Assembly: GCF_019430885.1 (NCBI RefSeq)
Contig: NZ_JAHYBZ010000002.1
Coordinates: 248,001-312,000, forward strand
Source: Roseomonas alba
GTDB taxonomy: Bacteria; Pseudomonadota; Alphaproteobacteria; Acetobacterales; Acetobacteraceae
Length of the DNA stretch: 64,000 nucleotides
Reading direction: 5' to 3'
The notes beneath the pieces were generated by a model. The model had not been told where the DNA came from and did not search any database. It saw only the letters and a program-made list of their open reading frames with translations. The position numbers and the translations under genes are program-made. Positions within the stretch are counted from its first letter, which is position 1; every line of letters begins with the position of its first letter. This document shows, in pieces, positions 25,526 to 34,499 of this stretch.

Positions 25526-27153
25526 CCCCGCAGCGCCTTGATCTGAGCCGGATAGCCGGAGGGATCGACCGCCACGTCGATCAGCACCGGGCCCTGCGCC
25601 GTGCAGGCCGCCGCCACCGCTTCCGCCAGTTCCGCCTCGTTGCATGCGCTCAGCCCCACACCGCCCATCGCGCGCATTGCCGCGGCCAGGTCGGCGCGGG
25701 GCCAGCCCAGCGCGCCATCCGGCAGGTCGCGCGTGTCCTTCTTGATGTTGATGAGGGATAGCGTGGCGTCGTTGAAGGCGACGACGATCAATCTCACACC
25801 CAGCACCACCGCCGTGGCGAGCTCGCCGAGCCCCATCAGCAGCCCGCCATCGCCGGTGAAGGCGAGTGCTCCGCGCTGCGGATCGTGCAGCGCGGCCGCG
25901 ATCGCCGCCGGCAGCGCGAAGCCCATGGTGGCGAGCCCATTGGAGATCAGCAGGTCGCCCGGCCGGTCGCACTGCCAGTAGGTGGTCGCGGGGAACATGT
26001 GGGCCCCGGCATCCACCGCGATGCGCGGATCGAAGCCTGCCTTGCGGCAGGCGGCCTGGACGATCTGCACGACGCTCTGCGGCCCGATGCCGGCGCCGCG
26101 TCGGGGGTCGTTCGCCAGCGCCGCCAGCCACCCTTCTCGGAAGGCCGCGATCGCCGTGTCGTCCCAGGTGGATCGGGTCACGCCCTCGGTCAGCGCCGTG
26201 AGCGCCGGCGCCAATGCCCCCGACAGAGCCGCGGCGGGATTCGCATAGGGCAGGGCGCGCGGCGCGGTCGCGACTTCGATCACCGGGACCGGCCAGCGCC
26301 AGGGCTTGGGAATGAACTCGATCGGGTCGGCGCCGACCATCAGCACTGCGTCCGCGGCGTCCATCACCGGGCCTTCCGCCGCACCGCAGGTGAAGATGCC
26401 GGCGAAATGCGGATCGGCATCGGGGATCACGCCCTTGGCCTTGTAGGTCACCAGTGCCGGGCAGCCGAGCGCGGTGACCAACGCGCGCAGTTCCGGGGCG
26501 GCCTCCACCGCTTCCAGCCCCGCGACCACCACCGGACGCTTCGCCGCGGCCAGCACGCGCCGCGCCGCCGCGACTGAAGCGGCATCCGGGCCGGGCGGGG
26601 CAGGGCGCGCGACCGTTGCCGGCAGTGGTGCCGGCTGGCGCGCCGCGCTGCCCGACAGCTCGATCAGCGCCGCCCCGCGCGGTGCGGCGAGAACGGCGTC
26701 GATGGCGCGCGCCGCCGCCTCGCCGGCGGCCATCTGTCCGACCGAAAGCTGCACCTTGGTCACCGGGGCGAGCATCGCCGCATGGTCGAAATACTGATGC
26801 GTCGCGAAGGCCCGCTCGGCCGGCGCAAAGCCGTCCGCCAGCAGCACCACCGGGGCGCGGTCCAGCGCCGCATGTGCCATGCCGTTGGCCGCATTGCCCA
26901 CCCCCGGCCCGCGCGTGCACAGCGCGACACCCGGCGTGCCCGCCAGTTCCGCCTCTGTCGCCGCCATGATCACGGCCGAGGTCTCATGCCGCGCCAGCAC
27001 GAATTCCACGCCCTGCACCTTGGCCGCGGCGATCAGGTCGAGGCTCGATCCGCCCCCCGGCACCCCATAGATCCGCCGCGTGCCCGCCGCCGCGAAGGCG
27101 GCCGCGATGGCATCGGCGGCTGTGCTGGGCGACATCGATTCCTCGGACATCAA
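25522..27153 (-). CDS. TPP-dependent enzyme of the acetolactate synthase family
   Basis: A 543-residue thiamine-pyrophosphate enzyme with the three usual domains. The catalytic Glu57 lies in ARHETSA, the central domain spans about residues 190-320, and the TPP-magnesium motif runs from GDG at 434-436 to Asn461-Asp462. The family includes acetolactate synthase, benzoylformate decarboxylase and sulfo-compound enzymes. No regulatory subunit gene (ilvH) is next to it, so a catabolic role is more likely than valine synthesis. The start could be 27153, 27150 or 27135; all lie in one region. It is divergent from the ATP-grasp gene. Confidence 0.88.
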   Translation of the reverse strand: MMSEESMSPSTAADAIAAAFAAAGTRRIYGVPGGGSSLDLIAAAKVQGVEFVLARHETSAVIMAATEAELAGTPGVALCTRGPGVGNAANGMAHAALDRAPVVLLADGFAPAERAFATHQYFDHAAMLAPVTKVQLSVGQMAAGEAAARAIDAVLAAPRGAALIELSGSAARQPAPLPATVARPAPPGPDAASVAAARRVLAAAKRPVVVAGLEAVEAAPELRALVTALGCPALVTYKAKGVIPDADPHFAGIFTCGAAEGPVMDAADAVLMVGADPIEFIPKPWRWPVPVIEVATAPRALPYANPAAALSGALAPALTALTEGVTRSTWDDTAIAAFREGWLAALANDPRRGAGIGPQSVVQIVQAACRKAGFDPRIAVDAGAHMFPATTYWQCDRPGDLLISNGLATMGFALPAAIAAALHDPQRGALAFTGDGGLLMGLGELATAVVLGVRLIVVAFNDATLSLINIKKDTRDLPDGALGWPRADLAAAMRAMGGVGLSACNEAELAEAVAAACTAQGPVLIDVAVDPSGYPAQIKALRG

Positions 27154-27333
27154 TCCTGGCTCCCGTCATGGTTGCAGGCAGGATACGGGCTGGCCCGGCC
27201 GCTGCCCATCCCAGGGCAGCCGAAGCCTGCTTCCTGAGCAAATGCGTCGCCGCTGCACAGTCGCGTTATCATCGCGGGCTTGCGCGCGCCCCCTCGGCCC
27301 GGCAAGGCTGCGGTCACGGAGGACTTTGCGCTG

Positions 27334-28809
27334 GTGACCAGGATCATTCCTGCCTTCGACGAGATGACGGCCGACGGCCAGATTCGCGGCCCCTATGCGG
27401 AGATCGCCCGCTGGCTGGCGGCCACTCCCCGCGAATCGCTGGAACGACGACGACACGAGGCCGAGCTGCTGTTCAAGCGCATCGGCATCACCTTCGCGGT
27501 CTATGGCGAGGGCGGCGATCCCGAGCGCCTGATCCCCTTCGACATCATCCCCCGCATCATCGCGCGGTCCGAATGGGACAACCTCTCGCGCGGCCTGGTG
27601 CAGAGGGTGAAGGCGCTGAACCTCTTCCTGCTCGACGTCTATGGCAAGCAGGAGATCGTGAAGGCCGGCCGCATCCCCGCGGCACTGGTCAACCACAATG
27701 AGGCCTTCCGGCCCGAGATGAAGGGCTTCGTCCCGCCCGGCGGCGTCTATACCCACATCGCCGGCATCGACGTGGTGCGCACCGGGCCCAACGATTTCTG
27801 GGTGCTGGAAGATAATTGCCGAACGCCCTCCGGCGTCTCCTACATGCTCGAGGGGCGGGAGGCGATGCTGCGTCTCTTCCCCGGGCTGTTCGCCAACCAC
27901 CACATCGCCTCGGTCGGCCACTACCCCGAGGAATTGCTGGAGACGCTGAAATCGGTCGCGCCACCCAACTGCCAGGGCACACCGCGCGTCGCGATCCTGA
28001 CGCCGGGGTCCTTCAACAGCGCCTATTATGAGCACTGCTTCCTCGCCGACGAGATGGGCGTGGAGGTGGTCGAGGGACCCGACCTCTTCGTGCAGGACGA
28101 CGTGGTCTACATGAAGACCACGACGGGACTGCAGCGCGTCGACGTCATCTATCGCCGCATCGACGATGATTACCTCGACCCGCTGGTCTTCCGTCCCGAG
28201 AGTGTGCTCGGCGTCCCCGGGCTGATGGCGGCCTACAAGGCCGGCAATGTCGCGCTGGCCAATGCGCCCGGTGCGGGCATCGCCGACGACAAGGCGATCT
28301 ACCCCTATGTGCCGGAGATGGTACGCTTCTACCTCGGCGAGGAGCCGACGCTGTCAAACGTGCCGACCTATCTCTGCGAGCGGGACGAGGACCGCGCCTA
28401 TGTCCTCGAGCATCTCGATGAACTGGTGGTGAAGCTGACCCATGGGTCGGGCGGCTACGGCATGCTGGTAGGCCCGCATTCCACCGCCGAGCAGCGCGCC
28501 GAATTCGCCGCGCGCATCAGGGCGAAGCCCGCCGAGTACATCGCCCAGCCGACGCTGGCGCTTTCCACCGTGCCGACGCTGGTCGACAAGGGCATCGCGC
28601 CCCGCCATGTCGACCTGCGGCCCTTCCTGCTCTGCGGGAAGGAGGTGCGCGTCGTCCCCGGCGGCCTGACCCGCGTCGCGCTGCGTGAGGGCTCGCTGGT
28701 GGTGAACTCCTCCCAGGGCGGCGGCACCAAGGATACCTGGGTGCTGGAGGACGATCCCGCCGACATCGTGAAACCCTTGGCCGATACGCAGGGCCAGTCC
28801 CAATGCTGA
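27334..28809 (+). CDS. Circularly permuted ATP-grasp protein of the Anbu cluster
   Basis: About 491 residues of the circularly permuted ATP-grasp type 2 family (formerly DUF404/DUF407). Characteristic segments are FGVY-like FAVYGEGGDPERLIPFDIIPR, VLEDNCRTPSGVSYMLE and KLTHGSGGYGMLVGP, the last being the ATP-grasp nucleotide loop. Relatives are predicted ligases acting on small peptides. It overlaps the alpha-E gene by seven bases. The start is uncertain: no ATG fits, and the GTG at 27334 lies 11 bases after GGAGG; a TTG at 27280 is an alternative. Confidence 0.88.
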   Translation: MTRIIPAFDEMTADGQIRGPYAEIARWLAATPRESLERRRHEAELLFKRIGITFAVYGEGGDPERLIPFDIIPRIIARSEWDNLSRGLVQRVKALNLFLLDVYGKQEIVKAGRIPAALVNHNEAFRPEMKGFVPPGGVYTHIAGIDVVRTGPNDFWVLEDNCRTPSGVSYMLEGREAMLRLFPGLFANHHIASVGHYPEELLETLKSVAPPNCQGTPRVAILTPGSFNSAYYEHCFLADEMGVEVVEGPDLFVQDDVVYMKTTTGLQRVDVIYRRIDDDYLDPLVFRPESVLGVPGLMAAYKAGNVALANAPGAGIADDKAIYPYVPEMVRFYLGEEPTLSNVPTYLCERDEDRAYVLEHLDELVVKLTHGSGGYGMLVGPHSTAEQRAEFAARIRAKPAEYIAQPTLALSTVPTLVDKGIAPRHVDLRPFLLCGKEVRVVPGGLTRVALREGSLVVNSSQGGGTKDTWVLEDDPADIVKPLADTQGQSQC

Positions 28810-29744
28810 GCCGTACCGCCGACTCTCTCTATTGGCTCGGCCGCTACATGGAGCGCGCCGGCAACATCGCCCGCGGCCTGCAGGTGGCGCTGCGCCTGAC
28901 CAGCGTGACCAGCGCCGTCGCGCGGCGCGACAATGCCTGGCGCGGGCTGCTCACCGCCTCCGGCTGCGCGCCGGGCTTCGCCGCGACGGGCGAGCCCCTG
29001 ACGCGCGAGGCGGTGGTCCGCTACCTCGCCGCCGAGCCGGCCAACCCGTCCTCCATCCTGTCCTGCATCGAGGCGGCGCGGCGCAACGCCCGCACCGTCC
29101 GCACCGCGCTAACCACCGACATGTGGGAGGCGGTGAACGAGACCTGGTCCGAAGGCCGCCGCAGCACCGACGACACCTTCGCCCCGGACAACCTGCCGGC
29201 CTTCCTCGACTGGGTGAAGTCGCGCACCATCCTGTTCAACGGCGCCTATGCCGACACCATGCTGCGCGACGAGGCCTGGAGCTTCGTGCGCCTGGGCACG
29301 ATGTGCGAGCGCGCGGACAACACCGCGCGTGTTCTTGACGTGCATCACCACGCGCTGATGGGCGCGGAGGAGGGCGGGACCATCGCATTCGTGCAGTGGC
29401 AGGCGATCTTGCGGTCGGTTTCGGCGCTGCGCGCCTATCACTGGGTCTTCCACGCACGGCTGGAACCGAAGCGAATCGCGGAACTGCTGATCCTGCGCCC
29501 CGAGCTGCCACGCTCCGTCGTCGCCTGCTACGCCCGCATCGAGGAAACGCTGGAGGGGATTGCGACCGCCCATGGCGGGCGTCGTGGCGAATGCCACCGC
29601 CTGGCCGGCGAGATGCACGCCCGCCTGCGGTTCGGCCGCATCGACGATATCATGGAAGGCGGGCTGCACAACTTCCTGACCGCAACGATCGACCGGAATC
29701 TGGAGCTCGGAAGACAGATCCAGGATTTTTACCTCCAGGCCTGA
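28803..29744 (+). CDS. Alpha-E domain protein of the Anbu cluster
   Basis: A 313-residue, mainly helical protein of the alpha-E (DUF403) family, starting with the typical MLSRTADSLYWLGRYMERA. The conserved ERADNTAR segment is near residue 164. It nearly always accompanies the circularly permuted ATP-grasp protein and is presumed to work with it. Its start codon overlaps the end of the ATP-grasp gene, showing translational coupling. A 441-base gap filled by repeat copy 7 separates it from the Anbu peptidase gene. Confidence 0.92.
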   Translation: MLSRTADSLYWLGRYMERAGNIARGLQVALRLTSVTSAVARRDNAWRGLLTASGCAPGFAATGEPLTREAVVRYLAAEPANPSSILSCIEAARRNARTVRTALTTDMWEAVNETWSEGRRSTDDTFAPDNLPAFLDWVKSRTILFNGAYADTMLRDEAWSFVRLGTMCERADNTARVLDVHHHALMGAEEGGTIAFVQWQAILRSVSALRAYHWVFHARLEPKRIAELLILRPELPRSVVACYARIEETLEGIATAHGGRRGECHRLAGEMHARLRFGRIDDIMEGGLHNFLTATIDRNLELGRQIQDFYLQA

Positions 29745-29779
29745 AAGGCCTTCCTGATATCCGGACTGCTTCCGCTGCC

Positions 29780-30058
29780 GGAGTTGGAGGGGTGCTGCCC
29801 CTCCAGGCCACCTCGCCGCCGGGTTCCCGGTGATGTGGCAGGGCAACGTCATTGGGTGCGCCTGGTGCCTGGAGCACTTGGAGCGCAGTCTTCCGGTGTT
29901 GGGCGCAGCGCGCGTGCTGCCTCCTCCAAACGCCCGTCATGCGCAAGGGTGGGTTTCGGCACCATTCCGGTACTGGCGCACGGCGCCAGGTTGGGGTTTT
30001 CAAAGGCCCTTCGGCCTTTGCTGGGGAGAGCTTGAGAGGGGCAAAGCCCCTCTCAATC
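29780..30058. repeat. Composite palindromic repeat, copy 7 (stem-swapped left arm)
   Basis: Lies in the 441-base gap between the alpha-E and Anbu genes, both on the plus strand. The left arm has hairpin B (GGAGGGG and CCCCTCC) near 29786 and hairpin A changed to CGCCGGG/CCCGGTG after the conserved CCACCTCG. The centre has ATGCGCAAGGGTGGGTTTCGG. Right arm: boundary GGCGCCAGG, hairpin A at 30001-30020 and hairpin B at 30032-30056 (11-bp arms, AAA loop). Nothing else was seen in 29745-30185. Confidence 0.82.
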
Positions 30059-30185
30059 AGCCGAAACAGCCGTGTCATCGGGAAGGCCGTTGCGTACCTC
30101 GATCGCCGGCGCCTGCATTCGCGCGCTGAAGGCTTGACGCGCCGCCCCCTATCGCCGTCTTTCCCGACCAGCGGAGGCACGCATC

Positions 30186-30923
30186 ATGACCTATTGCGTC
30201 GGGCTCTATCTCAACCAGGGGCTCGTCCTGCTGTCCGACACCCGCACCAATGCGGGCGTCGACCACATCTCGACCTTCTCGAAGATGCATGTCGAGGAAG
30301 TCCACGGCGAACGCATGATCGCCATGCTCTCCTCCGGCAATCTCGCCATCAGCCAGCAGGTCTGGTCGCGGTTGCAGGAAGGCATCTGGCTCGACGGCGA
30401 ACGCCACACGCTGCGCGACGTGCCCAGCATGTTCCGTGCTGCTCAGCTCGTCGGCGCCGCGGTACGAGCGGTCTTCGAGGCCGATGGCCCCTCGCTCCAT
30501 GCGCAGGGCTTTGGCTTCGATGTCGCCCTGCTGCTCGGCGGCCAGATCATGGGGCAGGGGATGCGCCTGTTCATGATCTATGCCGCCGGTAATTTCATCG
30601 AGGCCACCAGCGACACCCCCTTTCTCCAGATCGGCGAGCACAAATACGGCAAGCCCATCCTCGACCGGGTGGTGACGCCGGAGACGACGCTGATCGACGG
30701 CGTGAAGCTCGCCCTCATCAGCATGGATTCCACGTTGCGCTCCAACCTCACTGTCGGGATGCCGCTTGACCTGCTCGTCTATCGGGAGGGCGGCTGCTGC
30801 GCGACACTGCGCAAGCGCATCACCGAGGACGAACCCTATTTCCGCTCCGTCCGCGAAGGCTGGTCGAACAGCCTGCGCGATGCATACCGCGCCATGCCCG
30901 TGCCGGACTGGGTGCCGAACTGA
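30186..30923 (+). CDS. Anbu-type proteasome-related peptidase
   Basis: A 245-residue Ntn hydrolase of the Anbu (ancestral beta subunit, proteasome-type protease) family. Removal of the initiator Met would expose Thr1 of TYCVGLYLNQG; Asp17 in SDTRTNAG and Lys32 in TFSKM complete the expected active site in mature numbering. Anbu assembles into open ring or helical oligomers in the cytoplasm. It belongs with the alpha-E and ATP-grasp genes just upstream. The transglutaminase-like gene usually present in this cluster is missing here. Confidence 0.93.
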   Translation: MTYCVGLYLNQGLVLLSDTRTNAGVDHISTFSKMHVEEVHGERMIAMLSSGNLAISQQVWSRLQEGIWLDGERHTLRDVPSMFRAAQLVGAAVRAVFEADGPSLHAQGFGFDVALLLGGQIMGQGMRLFMIYAAGNFIEATSDTPFLQIGEHKYGKPILDRVVTPETTLIDGVKLALISMDSTLRSNLTVGMPLDLLVYREGGCCATLRKRITEDEPYFRSVREGWSNSLRDAYRAMPVPDWVPN

Positions 30924-31017
30924 CACTGCGAAACCCTTCATCGCCCCGCTGCGAAGCAGGCCCTAGGAGATCACGCGCGGGCCATCGGCCGGCCCGCTGC
31001 GGCAGGAGGGTCGGGCG

Positions 31018-31851
31018 ATGCACAGGCTGATTGTCGACGCCAGGGAATTGCTGCGCCCCATTCCGGGGACCCGGGGCGGCGCCGGCTGCGATCTCCGCGA
31101 CGATGCCGACTGGACGTCGCCGTACCAGCGCCTGCGCACGGCCCGCAACGATGCGCGCAGCGCCGAGCGCGAGAACGATCATTCGACGGACCCCTGGATC
31201 CGCTCCGCCGTGCCCACGCATTGGAACACGGTGGTCGAGGCCTCGCTCGCCTGCTTCGCGCGCAGCCGCGATTTCGACGTCGCCTGCTGGCTCGCCGAGG
31301 CCTTGTCCCGCCTGCACGGCGTCGCTGGCTTCGCCGCCGGGATCGACCTGCTGACGGGGCTCTGCGACCGCTACTGGGACGCCGGCTTTCCCGTCGCCCT
31401 GCCGCCCGAGGAAGCCACCGGCGGCGCCGAGTGGGAGGATCGCGAAAGCCCGATCCTCAACCTGTTCGGGGATGCGAGCCTGGGTACCGTGCTGCGCCAT
31501 CTCTGGCTGCGCCCGCTCTACGAGGCCGCGTCCGGCCCGGTCAGTCTGCACCATCTCTGCCGCGAGCTGGGTCTTCCCGCCTATCGCGAGCTCGATGCCC
31601 CCGTTGCCGCGCGCAGGACCGCGCCGGACGCCTCCTATGCGACCGAGGAGGCGCGCGCGGCCATCGCCCTGCTGCAGGTGGAGAGCCCCATGCTGCGCGC
31701 CGCAGCCGGCAGGCTGGAAGCGCGCCTGGCCCGGCACCTGCCGGCCACCGCCGCTTCCGTCATGCCGAAGATCGCTGATTTCGACGAGGCGGTGCGCGAC
31801 ATCGCCGAGATCATTGGCGCGCCGGAAGCGCCGCAGCGTCACTACTGCTGA
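31018..31851 (+). CDS. TssA-like protein (ImpA N-terminal domain only)
   Basis: A 277-residue protein that matches the N-terminal domain of TssA (ImpA, PF06812), seen as WLAEALSRLHGVAGFAAGIDL followed by CDRYWDAGFPV and SPILNLFGD. In type VI secretion TssA primes and caps the sheath through a variable C-terminal domain. Here little follows the N-terminal domain, and no other type VI gene is nearby. It begins 94 bases after the Anbu gene on the same strand. It may be an orphan component, a remnant or a protein with a separate job. Confidence 0.8.
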   Translation: MHRLIVDARELLRPIPGTRGGAGCDLRDDADWTSPYQRLRTARNDARSAERENDHSTDPWIRSAVPTHWNTVVEASLACFARSRDFDVACWLAEALSRLHGVAGFAAGIDLLTGLCDRYWDAGFPVALPPEEATGGAEWEDRESPILNLFGDASLGTVLRHLWLRPLYEAASGPVSLHHLCRELGLPAYRELDAPVAARRTAPDASYATEEARAAIALLQVESPMLRAAAGRLEARLARHLPATAASVMPKIADFDEAVRDIAEIIGAPEAPQRHYC

Positions 31852-31941
31852 CGGACCTTCCCGGGATGTCGGCGGGTGCTTGCCGCACCCGTCCTTGCGG
31901 TCCATCAATGGGCCAACAGATCATCTCGGGAGGTCCTGGAA

Positions 31942-32910
31942 ATGACACAGATCAGCCGTCGCCTGGCGCTTGGCGCCGCCGTTGCGACGCTCGCTGCACC
32001 CGCCCTGCGGGCGCAAACCAATGCCATCCGCATCGTCGTCCCCTTCGCGCCGGGTGGGTCCACCGACGCCGTGGCGCGCCTCGTCTCGCCGGGGCTGACC
32101 CAACGCCTCGGCGTGCCGGTGGTGGTGGACAATCGCGGCGGCGCGGCCGGGTCCATCGGCACCGATGTCGTCGCCAAGGCGCGTCCCGACGGACAGACCT
32201 GGCTGCTGACCTTCGACAGCCACGCCACGCTTGCCGCCCTTCTCGGCCCGCAGCTTCCCTTCGATCCGGCGAAGGACCTCGATCCCGTCATGCTGATCGG
32301 CGGCGCGCCCTATGTGCTCGCCTGCAAGCCGGACAAGCCCTTCCGCAGCATCACTGATGTGGTCGATGCCGCGAAGCGGACGCCCGACGGCGTGTCCTTC
32401 GCTTCCACCGGCAATGGCACGATCGGCCACCTGACCATGGTGCTGCTGCAGAACAGGACCGGCACGCGCATGACGCATCTGCCCTACCGGTCCGGCGGGC
32501 TCGCGGTGAACGACACGGTGGCCGGGCACACCGACATGATGATCGGCTCGGCGGCGGTGGTGAATCCGCATGTGCGCGGCGGCACGCTGCGCATCTTCGC
32601 GCAGTTCGGCGCAGAGCGCCTGCCCGCCCTGTCGGCCCTGCCTACGGTGGCCGAGGCCGGCTTCCAGGGCCTCGAGGCCGAGGCCTGGTGGGGTGTCTTC
32701 GCCCCGCACGGCACGCCGCAGGACGCGGTGATGCGCATGAATGCGGCCCTGAAGGACTCGCTCCAGGACCCGCAGGTGCGGCGCACGATGGAGGAGACGC
32801 AGCAGGCGCGCCTCATCATGTCCGACCCGCAGGGCCTCCAGACCTTCCTGACGCGGGAGGTGGCGAAGTGGAGCGCCGTGGTGCGGGAGAACCACATCGC
32901 GGCCGATTGA
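31942..32910 (+). CDS. Tripartite tricarboxylate (Bug/TctC) family receptor
   Basis: A 322-residue periplasmic receptor of the Bug/TctC family. The N-terminus MTQISRRLALGAAVATLAAP ending in LRAQ is a signal peptide. Family motifs are VVPFAPGGSTDAVARL, VVDNRGGAAGSIG and the THLPYRSGG segment. Such receptors bind carboxylates, nicotinate or amino acids. No tctA or tctB membrane gene is nearby, which is common, since most family members are orphans. The start at 31942 was chosen over an upstream in-frame ATG because it gives the signal peptide and follows GGGAGG. Confidence 0.92.
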   Translation: MTQISRRLALGAAVATLAAPALRAQTNAIRIVVPFAPGGSTDAVARLVSPGLTQRLGVPVVVDNRGGAAGSIGTDVVAKARPDGQTWLLTFDSHATLAALLGPQLPFDPAKDLDPVMLIGGAPYVLACKPDKPFRSITDVVDAAKRTPDGVSFASTGNGTIGHLTMVLLQNRTGTRMTHLPYRSGGLAVNDTVAGHTDMMIGSAAVVNPHVRGGTLRIFAQFGAERLPALSALPTVAEAGFQGLEAEAWWGVFAPHGTPQDAVMRMNAALKDSLQDPQVRRTMEETQQARLIMSDPQGLQTFLTREVAKWSAVVRENHIAAD

Positions 32911-32963
32911 CGCCGAATCGGCAGCGCCGGCAGAAGCGGGGATGGCCGACAGCCTGACCCGCG

Positions 32964-33701
32964 ATGTTCCGACGCCGGTTGCCGCCCGACCTGCGTGACG
33001 CGCTACGCGCTGCCGAGCGGGCCGGGCGCGCGCTGCCGCGGCGTGGCCGCTGGCGCCGGCGCTTGGCCATGCTGTTGCCGGGCGCGCTCGTGCCGTCCCT
33101 GCTGGTCATCTTGGCCGTGGTCGTGATGCGCGACCGCGGGGCCGTGCCGCCCGAAGGGCAGGGGCGCATCGTCATGCCCGCGCCGGACCCGTCCCCGCCG
33201 GCAGCCCGGTCCGGCCCGCCGGCGATGCCGCGGGTGATCTATGGCGGCAGCGCGCCGGCCCCAGCTCAGGTGGCGGCGCCGACCGACCCCTTCGCCCTGC
33301 GCGCGGCTGTGGTCGATGGCGACACGCTGGCCTATGGCGGTGAGCGGCTCCGCCTCAATGGCATCGACGCCCCCGAAATGGGCCAGCTCTGCGAACGCCA
33401 GGGGGGCGGCTACCATTGCGGCGAACAGGCCCGCGCCGCGCTGAACCGCATCCTCGGCTCCGGCGCCCTGACCTGCGAGGCGATCGGCACTGACCGCTAC
33501 CACCGCCGCGTCGTGCGCTGCGTGAATGCCGAAGGCCAGGACATTGCCGCCGCCATGGTCGCTGCCGGCTGGGCCATGGCCTATCGCCGCTACTCGGTGG
33601 ACTACGTTCCGCAGGAGGATGAGGCCCGCGCCCATGGCCGCGGCATCTGGGCCGGTCGCTTCGAACCGCCCTGGGACTGGCGCCAACGCCAGGGATACTG
33701 A
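32964..33701 (+). CDS. Membrane-anchored thermonuclease-family nuclease
   Basis: A 245-residue protein. Residues 1-33 are basic, a single transmembrane segment follows (about 34-54), then a Pro/Ala-rich linker to about residue 110, then a staphylococcal nuclease-like domain. The active-site residues are retained: Asp of VVDGDTL, Arg of LRLNGIDAPE with its Asp and Glu, and Arg in TDRYHRRV. It probably cuts DNA or RNA in the periplasm while tethered to the inner membrane. The gene stands alone, 53 bases after the Bug receptor gene. Confidence 0.88.
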   Translation: MFRRRLPPDLRDALRAAERAGRALPRRGRWRRRLAMLLPGALVPSLLVILAVVVMRDRGAVPPEGQGRIVMPAPDPSPPAARSGPPAMPRVIYGGSAPAPAQVAAPTDPFALRAAVVDGDTLAYGGERLRLNGIDAPEMGQLCERQGGGYHCGEQARAALNRILGSGALTCEAIGTDRYHRRVVRCVNAEGQDIAAAMVAAGWAMAYRRYSVDYVPQEDEARAHGRGIWAGRFEPPWDWRQRQGY

Positions 33702-33829
33702 AGCCCGTCGCGGAACCGGGACATTCCGGTAGCGCAAGTTACCCCGATTTCAAGGCCCGCCGCATTGACGATGTGATCCCTGGCACGGCCTATGCTGGTC
33801 CAGCTTCACGACCAGGGAGAATCCCCCGC

Positions 33830-34363
33830 ATGCGCAAGACGCGCCCTCAGACGCGCCTGACCCGCAGCATCGCTTTCGCCGCCGGATTGGGAGCCGCCTG
33901 CAGCGCGGTCCTTGCCATCACGCCCTCGGCAGCCTTTGCCGGGGCCTGCGACACCCTTCTGCCGGTTGCCGGCGAGTATTCCTCGGGCTTCGGATACCGC
34001 GGGCGCGGCTTTCACCCCGGCGTCGACATCCGCGCCCCCTATGGCGCCCCGATCCAGGCGGCGCGGCCGGGCCGGGTGGTCTATGCCGGGCGCTACTTTG
34101 CCTATGGCCTGATCGTGGATGTCGAGCACGCCGACGGCACGGTCGCCCGCTATGCGCATCTGTCGCGCATCGCGCCGGGCGTGGCGGTGGGCGCGCAGGT
34201 CGGCCCCAATGGCGCTATCGGCGCGGTGGGTCGGACGGGCCGCACCACGGGGGCCCACCTGCATGTCGAACTGCGCATCCATGGCCGCCCGGTGAACCCC
34301 TGGCCCTGGCTGACGCAGACCGCCTGCCTCGAAGACCGCCAGGTCGCCGAGGCGCCGCGCTGA
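33830..34363 (+). CDS. M23 family metallopeptidase (LytM domain)
   Basis: A 177-residue exported protein with a signal peptide (residues 1-37, cleavage near AFAGA) and a LytM/M23 domain. The zinc ligands are His62 and Asp66 in FHPGVDIRAP and His145 in AHLHVEL, with His110 and His143 as catalytic residues. It would cleave peptide cross-links in peptidoglycan or serve as an activator of amidases. The start at 33830 follows AGGGAGA and gives a normal signal; an upstream in-frame ATG at 33773 lacks this. It converges with the YaiI-family gene. Confidence 0.9.
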   Translation: MRKTRPQTRLTRSIAFAAGLGAACSAVLAITPSAAFAGACDTLLPVAGEYSSGFGYRGRGFHPGVDIRAPYGAPIQAARPGRVVYAGRYFAYGLIVDVEHADGTVARYAHLSRIAPGVAVGAQVGPNGAIGAVGRTGRTTGAHLHVELRIHGRPVNPWPWLTQTACLEDRQVAEAPR

Positions 34364-34499
34364 CCGCGCGTCATGCCGCCGAGCCTTGCTCATGACCCGG
34401 TCATCGGCAAGGCGAACGCTATGGTGCGCGATGTTGGTGGGGCGGCCGCGCGCAAAACTTGGACCCTGATATCAAGGTCAGCCGAAAGGCCGAGGACTG

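Noticed and set aside
24839-26920. Single 693-codon minus-strand frame
   Set aside because: Its first part is out of frame with the TPP enzyme, which has intact motifs. Only the last 228 codons, from the GTG at 25525, have a signal peptide and make sense.
29784-30592. Short frames within 29784-30129 reading through repeat copy 7
   Set aside because: They run along palindromic arms and share sequence with equivalent frames in other repeat copies, so they reflect the repeat and not a gene.
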